From NCBI GenBank assembly GCA_963825255.1, contig CAWGSF010000001.1, positions 62,001 through 126,000 on the forward strand: 64,000 nucleotides of DNA. The letters are read 5' to 3'. The number at the start of each line of letters is the position of its first letter. Position 1 is the first letter of the stretch. The position numbers were made by a program, and so were the translations under genes. Shown here in pieces: positions 55,773 through 64,000 of the stretch. Under the pieces are notes generated by a model, which worked only from the letters and a program-made list of their open reading frames with translations, was not told the origin of the DNA and made no database searches. The DNA is from JAIBJN01 sp963825255. Its GTDB lineage: Bacteria > Actinomycetota > Thermoleophilia > Gaiellales > Gaiellaceae.

Positions 55773-55788
55773 GTAAGGGAGACCTTAC
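55773..55788. promoter_or_regulatory. Inverted repeat GTAAGG-GAGA-CCTTAC upstream of the ZIP gene
   Basis: Perfect 6-bp arms with a 4-base spacer lie between the ZIP gene start and tRNA-Sec. The size and AGG/CCT-type half sites recall DtxR/MntR-family operators, which would suit a metal transporter; this is inference. Confidence 0.4.
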
Positions 55789-55815
55789 AAGCAGCGGGCG
55801 TGGCCTGCCGGGCAA

Positions 55816-55908
55816 CGGAGCGGCGCAGGAGTCGAACCTACCCAGCGTGGGGCTGCCACGCCTCACCGGTTTTGAAGACCGGCTGGGCCACCGGGCCCCT
55901 GCCGCTCC
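55816..55908 (-). tRNA. selC: tRNA-Sec (anticodon TCA)
   Basis: An 8-bp acceptor stem (GGAGCGGC at 55908-55901 with GCCGCTCC at 55824-55817), an anticodon stem-loop CCGGT-CTTCAAA-ACCGG with TCA at 55875-55873, a long variable arm (GGCGTGGCAGCCCCACGC) and a T-loop containing GGTTCGACTCC. The length of about 93 with G discriminator and long extra arm fits bacterial tRNA-Sec. CCA is not encoded. It lies 23 bases downstream of selB on the same strand. Confidence 0.95.
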
Positions 55909-55931
55909 GCGGACAAACGTAGCGCACCCGT

Positions 55932-57674
55932 TCAGGCCCGCGCCTTGCGGCGGAGGACGCGCTCGTCGCCCACGCGGCGGGTGATCCCGTCGGCGTCGAA
56001 GCGCTCGAGGAGGAGCTGGGCGGGCTTGCGGCCCGTGCCGAGGAGGTCGCGGAAGCGAGCGAGCGTGATCGAGCCCTCCCGCTCGCACTCGCCGACGAGG
56101 AGGCGCTTCGCGCTCTCGTACGCGTCGGCCGCGATGGCGAGGCCGTCCCCGAGGCGGACGAGCCTGCCCGCCTCCTCGAGGTAGCGCGCGAGCTCGGCGT
56201 CCTCGACGGCGAGGGGCGTGAAGCCGGATTCCTCGAGCGCGTCCTCGAGCCGGTCGGCCGCCTCGGCCCGGTCGCCGAGCTGCGCGGTCGCGCCGGGCGC
56301 GAACGCCTTCGCGCCGCGACGCTCGATCGGCAGGAGAGGCAGGAGCGCGGGCGCCCAGGGCCGGGCCGGCAGCAGCTCGGCGACGGGGATGCCGGGGTCG
56401 AGGGGCGAGCTCGCCGCCCGCTCGTCGAGCGCGCGCAGGACGCCGTACCGCAGCTCCTCGAGGTGCTCCGGCGTCAGGTACCAGTCCCCCGCGCGCACGG
56501 CGGCCCCGAGGCCCTGGTCGAGCTCGTCGGGCGCGAGGAGGGCCCGCCGCGCGAGCTCGTCCCGCCGCACGGGCTCGGTGGCTCCGGACAGGGTCGCGAG
56601 GACGATGGAGGCGGGATCGCCGCGCTCGAGGAGCGCGAGCCGGTCGGCCGAGACGGTCCGCGGCGGCGAGGGGTCGAGGACGACGCCGCCCCCGAGCGTC
56701 GTGCGCTCCCGGAGGACGACGTGGTCGCCGCGGGCGGCGACGACGGGCGAGGAGAGGCGGAGTTGCGCGTAGCGGTCCCCGACGCGCGTGACCCGCGCGA
56801 AGTGCTCCGCCGTCCCGTGGTGGACGTGCACGCGTGCCCCGTCGGGGATCTCGGCCAGGCTCTCGAGCGCGACGTCGAGCCGGTAGGAGACCGGGTAGGC
56901 ACCGGGCTCGACGAGGACGTCGCCGCGCCGCAGGTCGCCACGCTCGACGCCGGGCAGCGCGACCGCGACTCGCTGCCCCGCCTCGGCCCGCTCGACGGGC
57001 CGGTCGTGCACCTGGACGCTCCGCACGCGCACGTCGAGCCCCGCCGGCTCGGCCCGGAGCTCGTCACCCTCGCCGATCGAGCCGGACCAGAGCGTGCCCG
57101 TGACGACCGTGCCGATCCCCCGCAGCGTGAAGACCCGGTCGACGAAGAGCCGCGTCGGGAGCGTCGACGGCCGTTGCTCGACGCGGTCTGCGACCGCGGC
57201 GAGCGCCGCCCGCAGCTCGTCGAGGCCCTCGCCCGTGCGGGCGCTCGTCGCCACGACGGCCGCCCCGGGGACGAGCTCCCGCGCCTCCTCCACTGCGAGC
57301 TCGCGGGTCTCGTCGTCGACCGCGTCCACCTTCGTGACGGCGACGACGCCGTGCTCGATCCCGAGCAGGCGGATGATCGCCAGGTGCTCGTGCGTCTGGG
57401 GCCGGGCCCCCTCGCCTGCGTCGACGACGAGGAGGAAGAGGTCGATGCCGGTGGCCCCGGCGACCATGTTGCGCACGAACCGCTCGTGGCCGGGCACGTC
57501 CACGAGGGACAGCCGCCGACCGTCCGGAAGGTCGAGCGGCGCGTAGCCGAGGTCGATGGAGATCCCGCGCTCCTGCTCCTCCGGCAGGCGGTCCGTGTCC
57601 TTGCCGGTCAGCGCCCGGACGAGCCAGGTCTTGCCGTGGTCGATGTGGCCCGCGGTGCCGACGGTCAGCGGCAC
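55932..57674 (-). CDS. selB: Selenocysteine-specific elongation factor SelB
   Basis: About 580 residues from GTG 57674. The GTPase domain has GTAGHIDHGKTWLVRALTG, DVPGHERFVRNM and TKVDAVDD; the switch I region EEQERGISIDLGYA is SelB-like. Domains 2-3 and four winged helices follow, ending RFRDLLGTGRKPAQLLLERFD, the mRNA-hairpin-binding part. It delivers Sec-tRNA to UGA codons such as that of fdhA. The frame upstream stays open into an O-methyltransferase; I consider them separate genes overlapping by 10 bases because one base removed near 57705 gives the methyltransferase its own stop. Confidence 0.93.
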   Translation of the reverse strand: MPLTVGTAGHIDHGKTWLVRALTGKDTDRLPEEQERGISIDLGYAPLDLPDGRRLSLVDVPGHERFVRNMVAGATGIDLFLLVVDAGEGARPQTHEHLAIIRLLGIEHGVVAVTKVDAVDDETRELAVEEARELVPGAAVVATSARTGEGLDELRAALAAVADRVEQRPSTLPTRLFVDRVFTLRGIGTVVTGTLWSGSIGEGDELRAEPAGLDVRVRSVQVHDRPVERAEAGQRVAVALPGVERGDLRRGDVLVEPGAYPVSYRLDVALESLAEIPDGARVHVHHGTAEHFARVTRVGDRYAQLRLSSPVVAARGDHVVLRERTTLGGGVVLDPSPPRTVSADRLALLERGDPASIVLATLSGATEPVRRDELARRALLAPDELDQGLGAAVRAGDWYLTPEHLEELRYGVLRALDERAASSPLDPGIPVAELLPARPWAPALLPLLPIERRGAKAFAPGATAQLGDRAEAADRLEDALEESGFTPLAVEDAELARYLEEAGRLVRLGDGLAIAADAYESAKRLLVGECEREGSITLARFRDLLGTGRKPAQLLLERFDADGITRRVGDERVLRRKARA

Positions 57675-58613
57675 CGCGCCTCGATCAGCCCGTCGTTCGA
57701 TGCGGGTCGGCTCGAACCCACCCGCGGCGAGGAGCTCACGCCACTGTGCCTCGTCCCGCTCTCGCCCGGCGAAGAGCGCGAGCATGAGCAGGTCGAGCCA
57801 CTTGGCGAAATGCGGCTCGTCTCCGTCGGGCACGACGGCGTCGAGGACGATCAGCCTCGCGTCGGCTGGCGCATGCGCGCGGATCGTCTCGAGAATTCGC
57901 CTGGCGGCCGCGTCGTCCCAGTCATGGAGGATCGTCGAGAGCACGTAGACGTCGCCTCTGGGGACATGCTCGAAGAAGCTGCCCGCCACGAACGTGCAGC
58001 GGTCGCCGAGGGCCTCCTCCTCGCGCGTGGTCTCGGGCAGATCGAAGACGACACCGCGGAGGCCGGGGAGGTGGCCGAGGAGCGCGACGAGCAGAGACCC
58101 GTTGCCACCGCCGACGTCGACCACGGTCTCGTCACCCCGCCAGTCGACGGAGGCCAGGCGCTCGACCCGCCGGTCGTTTCCCTGCTCCATCGCGTGGTCG
58201 AAGGCGGCGCGCTCGTCGGGGTTCTCGGCGAGCCAGGCCCAGAAGTCGGTGCCGAAGACCTCTGGGAACGATGCCTCCCCCGTGGGCCCGAGCGTGCCCG
58301 CCGCCCGGAGCCAGGCGCCGCCGAAGAGATGGGCGAAGGAGCCCCAGCCTGTCCGCAAGAGCTCGGACGCTTCGGTGTTCCCGAAGACGCCCGGCTCCTC
58401 CTCGGTGAAGATCCCGTCCGCGGCCAGCGCGCGGAGGAGCCGGCGGAGGGTGTCCGGGTCGGCGTCGACCTCCTGCGCGAGATCCGCGACCGGGCGAGGG
58501 CCGCCGGCGAGCGCGTCCGCGACGCCGAGGTCGGCGACCAGTGCGAGGGCGCGCGTTCCCAGCGCCCCGCGCAGGAGGTCCCAGAGCAGGTCCTCCGGAT
58601 CCCGGGCGGTCAT
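57665..58613 (-). CDS. Acetylserotonin/hydroxyneurosporene-type O-methyltransferase between selA and selB
   Basis: An N-terminal dimerisation/winged-helix part (LLRGALGTRALALVADLGVADAL, DPDTLRRLLRALAADGIF) is followed by a SAM domain with VVDVGGGNGSLLVALL, VFDLPET and VLSTILHDWDDAAARRIL, where HDW holds the usual catalytic His. Near 57705 one base must be removed to read NDGLIEARCR and stop, an ending typical of the family; otherwise it is fused to SelB. The ATG overlaps the selA stop (ATGA). Substrate unknown, and its place in a selenocysteine operon is odd. Confidence 0.82.
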
Positions 58614-59920
58614 CCGCCGGCGGCGCGCACGGCCCCCGCGACCTCCTCGACCTCGGCGTCCGAGAGCGTCCGGCAGTCGAGCAGGAGCGTGTCGTCGCGC
58701 GCGATGCCGACGACGGAGGGCTCGCCCAGCCGGAGGGGCTCCGCGAGCTCGAGCGGGAGCGCGCACGCGAAGCTCGGGATCTCGGCGACGGGAAGCGCCC
58801 CGCCTCCCGAGCGCGCCACCGTCTCCTGGACGGTCCCGCCGGTCAGCTCGGCGAGTCGCTCCGCGCGGGCCCGCACCGCCTCGGCCGGCTCGTCGAGCAT
58901 GCGCAGGACCGGGAGGTCGCGGCCGCCCGCGCGGTACGTCGCCAGGGTGCCCTCGAGCGCGGCCAGCGTGAGCTTGTCGGCCCGGAGCGCGCGCTGGAGC
59001 GGATGCCGGCGCATGCGCTCGACGAGGTCGCCCCGCCCGACGGCGATGCCGGCCTGCGGGCCGCCGAGGAGCTTGTCGCCCGAGAAGGTGACGACGTGCG
59101 CGCCCGCCTCGAGGCTCGCGCGCGCCGTGGGCTCGTCGCCGATCTCGACGAGCGCTCCCGAGCCGAGGTCGTCCACGAGGGCGAGGCCGTGCCGGTCGGC
59201 GAGGCGGGCGAGGTCGCGGGCCTGGGCCCGTTCCGTGAACCCGACCATGCGGAAGTTCGACTGGTGGACGCGGAGCAGCACCGCGGTGCGCTCCGTGATC
59301 GCGCGCTCGTAGTCGGCGAGCCGCGTGCGGTTCGTCGTCCCCACCTCGACGAGCGTCGCCCCGGAACGGGCGAGCACCTCGGGAATGCGAAAGCCGTCGC
59401 CGATCTCGATCAGCTCGCCGCGTGAGACGATCACCTCGAGGCCCTCCGCCAGCGCGGCGAGGGCGAGCAGGACGGCGGCGGCGTTGTTGTTGACGACGAG
59501 CGCGGCCTCCGCGCCGGTCAGCTCGCGCAGCGCGGCGGCGACGTGATCCTGGCGGGAGCCGCGGCTCCCCGAGGCGATGTCGTACTCGAGGTTCGAGTAC
59601 CCGCTTGCCGTCTCGCGCACCCGCTCGAGCGCGGCGTCGGAGAGCGGCGCGCGGCCGAGGTTCGTGTGGACGACGACGCCCGTCGCGTTGAGGACGCGGC
59701 GCAGGCTGGGACGAAGCCGCGCGTCCAGCTCGGCCGCGATCCGCGCGACGAGGTCCCCGGCGGGAAAGCCCGCCCTGACGTCCTCGCGGGCCCGCGCGAG
59801 AGCGGCCCGAGCCGCGTCGACGACGAGGGGCCGCCCGTGCCGCTCGACGAGCGGGGCGAGCTCGTCTCGCCCGACCAGCTCGTCCACGGAGGGCAGCTCG
59901 CGAAGGGGGTTCGGAGGCAC
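58610..59920 (-). CDS. selA: L-seryl-tRNA(Sec) selenium transferase
   Basis: SelA is the PLP enzyme that converts Ser-tRNA-Sec to Sec-tRNA-Sec with selenophosphate. The 436 residues include PSVDELV, RRVLNATGVVVHTNLGRAPL, ALVVNNNAAAVLLAL, VDDLGSGAL and FSGDKLLGGPQAG, where Lys binds PLP. GTG start. It is first in a selA / methyltransferase / selB / tRNA-Sec set. No selD is in the window. Confidence 0.96.
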   Translation of the reverse strand: MPPNPLRELPSVDELVGRDELAPLVERHGRPLVVDAARAALARAREDVRAGFPAGDLVARIAAELDARLRPSLRRVLNATGVVVHTNLGRAPLSDAALERVRETASGYSNLEYDIASGSRGSRQDHVAAALRELTGAEAALVVNNNAAAVLLALAALAEGLEVIVSRGELIEIGDGFRIPEVLARSGATLVEVGTTNRTRLADYERAITERTAVLLRVHQSNFRMVGFTERAQARDLARLADRHGLALVDDLGSGALVEIGDEPTARASLEAGAHVVTFSGDKLLGGPQAGIAVGRGDLVERMRRHPLQRALRADKLTLAALEGTLATYRAGGRDLPVLRMLDEPAEAVRARAERLAELTGGTVQETVARSGGGALPVAEIPSFACALPLELAEPLRLGEPSVVGIARDDTLLLDCRTLSDAEVEEVAGAVRAAGG

Positions 59921-59961
59921 GGGACGCCCATGATAGTGACCGCGTTTCTCGCTAACCTCCG

Positions 59962-61757
59962 GTGTTCATGACCGAGATCGCTGCGAGGCTCACGCGACCG
60001 ATCCGGCGCCTGAGCTGGCCGGCCACGATCGCGCTCTTCCTCGCACTCCTGCTCGTCGCCGCAGGGGCGTACGTCTTCGCCCGCGCGCTGACCCTGAGGA
60101 GCTCTGTCCTCCCGGGGATCACCGTGGCGAGCGTGGACGTCGGGGGCCTGTCGCGTGCCGAGGCCCAGGGAGTGATCGAGACGCGTCTCGAGCCCCGGCT
60201 CGCCCGTCCCGTGCGCGTCGCGGTCGGCGAGGCGAGCTTCGTCGTCCGCCCCGACCAGATCTGGTCGCTCGACGCGGCCGCGACCGAGGAGCGGGCGTAC
60301 CAGGCCGGCCGGGAGTCGATCCAGGCCCGGCTCGGCGCTCTCCTCGCGCCCTTCGCGTTCGGCCAGGACGTCGAGCCGGTGCTCGACCTCAGGCCCGCCG
60401 AGCGCCGAAAGCTCCAGTCGACCCTCCTCGGGGCGACTCGAGCGGCCCGTGAACGCGACCCTGAAGATGGACGGGACGCAGGTGGTCGTCGCGGCAGGCA
60501 AGCGCCGGCACGGCGGTCGACGTGGACACGCTCCTCGACTCGATCCGCTCGGTCGCGCTCGTCGGCGCCGGGAACGTCTCCGCGGACGTGCTGTCGGTCC
60601 AGCCGGCCGTCACGACCGAGGAGGCCCATGCGATCGCGCTCCAGGCGGAGACGGTCGTCGCCGCGCCGGTGGGCGTCCGCTTCCGGGGCAAGCGCGTCGG
60701 CGCGCTCGCGCCGGCCGAGCTGGCCGGGCTCATCCGCTTCGAGCGGGACGCGGGGACGTACCGGGTCGCGCTCGACGACGATGGCCTGCGCGCCGCGCTG
60801 CTCCCGCTCGTGAAGGCGCGGACGAAGGATCCCGTCGACGCGAGCTTCAAGGTCGTCGGCAAGCGCGTCCGCGTCGTCCGGGCCCGACCGGGCACGACGC
60901 TGGACACCGAGCGCGCGCAGGCCGCGGTCCTCGCGGCCGCCCTCGAGCCGGGCGTCCGCATCGCCCCGATCGCGCTCACGAAGCTGCCGGCCGACTTCAC
61001 GACCAAGGAGGCGAAGGCGCTCGGGATCCGCAGGCAGATCTCGACCTTCACCACGGACATGGGCGAGTCCTCGGCCAACCGGATCTGGAACGTCCACCTC
61101 CTGGGCGACTACCTCGACGGGACGATCGTGAAGGCGGGGCAGACCTTCTCCTACAACGAGGAGGTCGGCCCGCGGACGATCGAGCGCGGCTTCCGCGAAG
61201 GCCAGATGATCTTCGGCGGCGTCCTCATCCCCTCGATCGGGGGCGGTGTCTGCCAGACGGCGACGACGGTGTTCAACGCCGCGTTCGAGGCCGGCCTCCC
61301 GATCAAGGACCGGACGAACCACTCCTTCTACATCAGCCACTACCCGATGGGGCGCGATGCGACGGTGTCCTGGGGCGGCCCCGACCTCGTCTTCAAGAAC
61401 GACCTCGAGCACGCGGTCCTCATCAAGGTCCGCTACACCGACTACACCTTCACGGTGAGCTTCTACGGGACGAGGCAGGGGCGGAAGGTCGTCTCCACGA
61501 CGAGCTCGCCGACGAACTACACGCAGCCGAAGCTCCAGTACGCGGTCGATCCCTCCGCGCCCCCCAACTCGGTCACGCAGACTTCGGGCGGCGGCCCCGG
61601 CTTCGACGTGAACGTCCACCGCAAGGTCTTCCAGGACGGGAAGCTGTTGCGCGAGGACGACTTCTTCACGCGCTACGTGCCGCAGAACCCGACGGCGATC
61701 TACGGCCCGGGGCGCACGCCTCCCGGCCCGTTCTTCTACCTCCCGTCCAGCGCCTAG
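59962..61757 (+). CDS. VanW-family membrane-anchored cell-wall protein (two frameshifts)
   Basis: One N-terminal transmembrane helix (TIALFLALLLVAAGAYVFARAL) is followed by a peptidoglycan-binding-4-like domain (LPGITVASVDVGGLSRAEAQGVI), a repeat of it after shifts near 60440 and 60510, and a VanW domain: FTTDMGESSANRIWNV, AGQTFSYNEEVGPRT, GGGVCQTATTVFNAAFEAGLPI and HSFYISHYPMGRDAT. It resembles YoaR. The function of VanW is unknown despite its name. GTG 59962 or ATG 59968 may start it. Confidence 0.88.
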
Positions 61758-61789
61758 CCGTCGCGCGGTCGTTTAGAGTCCCGGCCGGC

Positions 61790-62374
61790 GTGAACCCGCA
61801 GGCGGCGACACTCCGGCTCGCGGTCTTCCCCCGCTCGGGGGTCCTGACCGACGTCGTCCTCGTCGCGGCCGGCGCCGGGTTCGTGGCCCTCGCTGCACAG
61901 TTCGAGATCAAGCTCTGGTTCACGCCCGTCCCTATCACGGGGCAGACGTTCGCCGTGCTCCTGGTCGGAGCGTCGCTCGGGGCGTTGCGCGGCGCGTCGA
62001 GCCTCCTGCTCTACTTCCTCGTCGGCCTCGCCGGGGCGCCGATCTACGCGGGCGGCGAGGGAGGCTGGGAGTGGGTGAAGGGCGCGACCGGCGGCTACCT
62101 CGTCGGCTTCATCCTCGCCGCCGCGGTGACCGGCTGGCTCGCCGAGCGCCGCTGGGACCGGCGCTTCAACTCGGCGGTCGCGGCCATGCTGACGGGCAGC
62201 GTCGTCATCTACGCGTGCGGCCTTCCCTGGCTCGCGCACATCGCGAACACGGGCCTCGAGGACACGCTCGAGCTCGGCCTCTACCCCTTCGTGGTCGGCG
62301 ACCTGCTCAAGCTCTACCTCGCCGGGGCGCTGCTCCCCGGCGCCTGGCGGCTCGTCCAGCGCTTCCGCGGCTAG
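61790..62374 (+). CDS. bioY: Biotin transporter S-component BioY
   Basis: A 194-residue membrane protein with six hydrophobic segments and BioY signatures: FTPVPITGQTFAVLLVGASLGALRGASSLLLYFLVGLAGAPIYAGG and GATGGYLVGFILAA. It binds biotin for an ECF transporter; no EcfA/T genes are near, so it may use a shared module. GTG start. Confidence 0.93.
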   Translation: MNPQAATLRLAVFPRSGVLTDVVLVAAGAGFVALAAQFEIKLWFTPVPITGQTFAVLLVGASLGALRGASSLLLYFLVGLAGAPIYAGGEGGWEWVKGATGGYLVGFILAAAVTGWLAERRWDRRFNSAVAAMLTGSVVIYACGLPWLAHIANTGLEDTLELGLYPFVVGDLLKLYLAGALLPGAWRLVQRFRG

Positions 62375-63075
62375 CCGGCCGACTGCGCGTCGGCGGTCGG
62401 CTCGGCCGGCTTCTCGGCCTGCCGCCGCTCGTAGCCGCTGACGACGAGGCTCACGGCCTCCTCGGGGTCGTCGGTGACGGTCATGTTGTCCCAGTCCTCG
62501 GGGGAGATCATCCCGTCGGCGAGCAGGCGCCCGCGGATCCACTCCACCAGGCCGCGCCAGTAGTCGGAGTCGAAGAGGACGACGGGGAAGTCCGTGATCT
62601 TGCCCGTCTGGATGAGCGTCATCGCCTCGAAGAGCTCGTCGAGCGTGCCGAAGCCGCCCGGGAAGATGACGAAGCCCTCGGCCGCCTTCACGAACATCGT
62701 CTTGCGGACGTAGAAGTGGTTGAAGACGAGGCCGACGTCGAGGTAGGGGTTCGAGCCCTGCTCGTGGGGAAGCACGATGTTGAAGCCGATCGAGAGCCCG
62801 CCGCCCTCCTTCGCGCCCCGGTTCGCCGCCTCCATCACGCCCGGGCCTCCGCCGGTGACGACCACGAACCCCGCCTCGGCGAAGCGCCGGCCCACCTCGC
62901 GGGCGGCGGCGTAGGCCGAGTGGTCATCGCGCACGCGCGCGGACCCGAAGATCGTCACCGCCGGCTTCGGCAGCTCGGCGACGGCGTCGAACCCGGTCAT
63001 GAACTCGTCGGCGATCCGCCGGACCTGCAGCCGCTGGCCGCCGTCGTCGCTTTCGAGGATGCGGCGGTCGTCCAT
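62371..63075 (-). CDS. LOG-family (TIGR00730-type) protein
   Basis: A 234-residue Rossmann-fold protein with VTIFGSARVR, VVTGGGPGVMEAANRGA and VIFPGGFGTLDELFEAMTLIQTGK, i.e. the PGGxGTxxE motif of cytokinin-riboside-monophosphate phosphoribohydrolases (often mislabelled lysine decarboxylase). It probably hydrolyses a nucleotide monophosphate. Its end overlaps the convergent bioY by 4 bases. Confidence 0.92.
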   Translation of the reverse strand: MDDRRILESDDGGQRLQVRRIADEFMTGFDAVAELPKPAVTIFGSARVRDDHSAYAAAREVGRRFAEAGFVVVTGGGPGVMEAANRGAKEGGGLSIGFNIVLPHEQGSNPYLDVGLVFNHFYVRKTMFVKAAEGFVIFPGGFGTLDELFEAMTLIQTGKITDFPVVLFDSDYWRGLVEWIRGRLLADGMISPEDWDNMTVTDDPEEAVSLVVSGYERRQAEKPAEPTADAQSAG

Positions 63076-63086
63076 CGCGCCGCCGC

Positions 63087-63962
63087 TCAGAACGAGCGCT
63101 CGATGTGGGTCGCCGTCATGGCGACCGCGAGCAGCGCGGCGAGCCCGACGTACGTGACGCCGACGACGGCGCGCTGCCAGGGCGCGATCGAGTAGTACTC
63201 GGCCATCCCGGGCTCGTTCCGGGCGCGCCAGCGTTTCCAGACCTCCCACGCGCCGAGCGCGAGCACGAGGATCAGGATCGGGTTCGGGTAGAGGAAGGTG
63301 AGGCCCGCGAGGATGACGAGCCCGACCGCCCAGAGGGCGGGGTGGATGGCGGCCGCGGCGCGGCCGCCGTCGAGCGGCGAGACGGGCACGAGGTTGAAGA
63401 GGTTGAGGAAGAAGCCGGTGAAGGCGAGCGCCACGAGGATGTCGGAGTCGAGCGCCTCGCCCGCGATCCAGACGGCGAGCGCGCCGAGGCTGCCGAGGAT
63501 CGGCCCGGCGAGCGCGACCCTGGCCTCCCGCCAGACGTCGTGCGGCATCTGCTTCATGCCGACGACCGCGCCGACGAACGGGATGAAGAGCGGCGCCGAC
63601 GCCGGGATGCCCTGGCGGCGGAGCTCGATGACGTGCCCCAGCTCGTGCACGAAGATGAGCAGCACGAACCCGACCGCGAAGCGCCAGCCCCAGATCCAGG
63701 CGTAGGCCGCGATCGAGACGAGCATCGTCGAGGACGTTGCGAAGAGCTTGAACTTGAAGAGCGCGAGGAGGGCCGTCTTGAACTTGAGGAGCAGGACTCC
63801 GACCGCGACGATCGGCACCCACAGCTTCTTGCCCAGCTCGCGCAGGCGGCCCTGCGGGTGGATCGGCTCGTAGTCCCGCGCCGGATAGTCGTCCCCGACG
63901 TCCACCGGGTCGAGCTCGTAGCGGGGGGCCTCGGGATCCTGCTGGGGCGTGAGACTGCTCAC
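63087..63962 (-). CDS. Site-2 protease-like M50 membrane metalloprotease
   Basis: A 291-residue protein with several transmembrane helices; FVHELGHVIELRRQG carries the HEXXH zinc site, and FLNLFNLVPVSPLDGGRA provides the third ligand Asp (NxxPxxPLDGG). A disordered Asp/Pro-rich N-terminus precedes the first helix. GTG start at 63962. It may perform intramembrane proteolysis in signalling; the substrate is unknown. Confidence 0.9.
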   Translation of the reverse strand: MSSLTPQQDPEAPRYELDPVDVGDDYPARDYEPIHPQGRLRELGKKLWVPIVAVGVLLLKFKTALLALFKFKLFATSSTMLVSIAAYAWIWGWRFAVGFVLLIFVHELGHVIELRRQGIPASAPLFIPFVGAVVGMKQMPHDVWREARVALAGPILGSLGALAVWIAGEALDSDILVALAFTGFFLNLFNLVPVSPLDGGRAAAAIHPALWAVGLVILAGLTFLYPNPILILVLALGAWEVWKRWRARNEPGMAEYYSIAPWQRAVVGVTYVGLAALLAVAMTATHIERSF

Positions 63963-64000
63963 CGACTCATCGTAGCCGCCTCCTGGAAACTCGCCGTTCG

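Noticed and set aside
55932..58613. A genuine methyltransferase-SelB fusion enzyme
   Set aside because: A one-base correction gives the methyltransferase a typical GLIEAR-type end and stop, and frameshifts are frequent in this assembly. It is kept as a finding to check but annotated as two genes.

Overview
The window is very GC-rich, uses GTG and TTG starts freely, and packs genes with GTGA/ATGA stop-start overlaps. The gene set points to a high-GC actinobacterium, most plausibly class Thermoleophilia (Gaiellales/Solirubrobacterales-like); this placement is inferred from gene content and is not proven. There is no integrase, insertion sequence, CRISPR array or rRNA; the only tRNA seen is tRNA-Sec. 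At least 15 genes carry apparent frameshifts, mostly in G/C-rich runs. This looks like a draft or metagenome assembly with residual indel errors, so split or fused reading frames should be read with care.

Layout. (1) 1-4293 (+): two amino-acid-permease/UspA fusion proteins, a small membrane protein and two TrkA-type K+ channel regulators. (2) 4290-16122 (-): a long one-carbon array. Read 5' to 3' it is three glutamate-synthase-like genes (mgsABC-like), a GntR regulator, a heterotetrameric sarcosine oxidase / N-methylglutamate dehydrogenase set (D, A, G, B), then fhs, fchA and folD. (3) 16276-19465 (+): a large adenylate-cyclase/ATPase/TPR regulator. (4) 19459-20840 (-): a small gene set that I read as a split borosin RiPP cluster. 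It has an OphMA/SonM-like peptide backbone N-methyltransferase flanked by two short precursor genes that share a helical leader and a Pro-rich basic C-terminus. It lies directly downstream of a glutamine-synthetase-family gene (gmaS/glnT-like, 20894-22279) and its PucR-type regulator. (5) 24247-32471: a selenocysteine-containing formate dehydrogenase (in-frame UGA plus SECIS-like hairpin), its NuoEF-like partner, fdhD and mobA, interrupted by a drug-type ABC exporter. (6) 32677-33949: a secreted calcium-binding repeat protein. (7) 34100-41732: a nine-gene V/A-type ATPase operon. (8) 41739-47276: cupin, purA, dnaB and the rpsF-ssb-rpsR-rplI block. (9) 47426-55748: assorted secreted, stress and small-molecule proteins and a ZIP metal transporter. 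(10) 55816-59920 (-): selenocysteine machinery (selA, an O-methyltransferase, selB, tRNA-Sec). (11) 59962-63962: VanW-like protein, BioY, LOG-family protein and an M50 protease.

How they fit together. GmaS-like, MgsABC-like and MgdABCD/Sox-like proteins would move the methyl group of methylamine (or sarcosine) onto tetrahydrofolate. FolD, FchA and Fhs would carry it to formate, and the selenocysteine formate dehydrogenase would oxidise formate to CO2 with NADH formation. SelA, SelB and tRNA-Sec in the same window supply the selenocysteine; selD is not in the window. The borosin genes are the most novel element.
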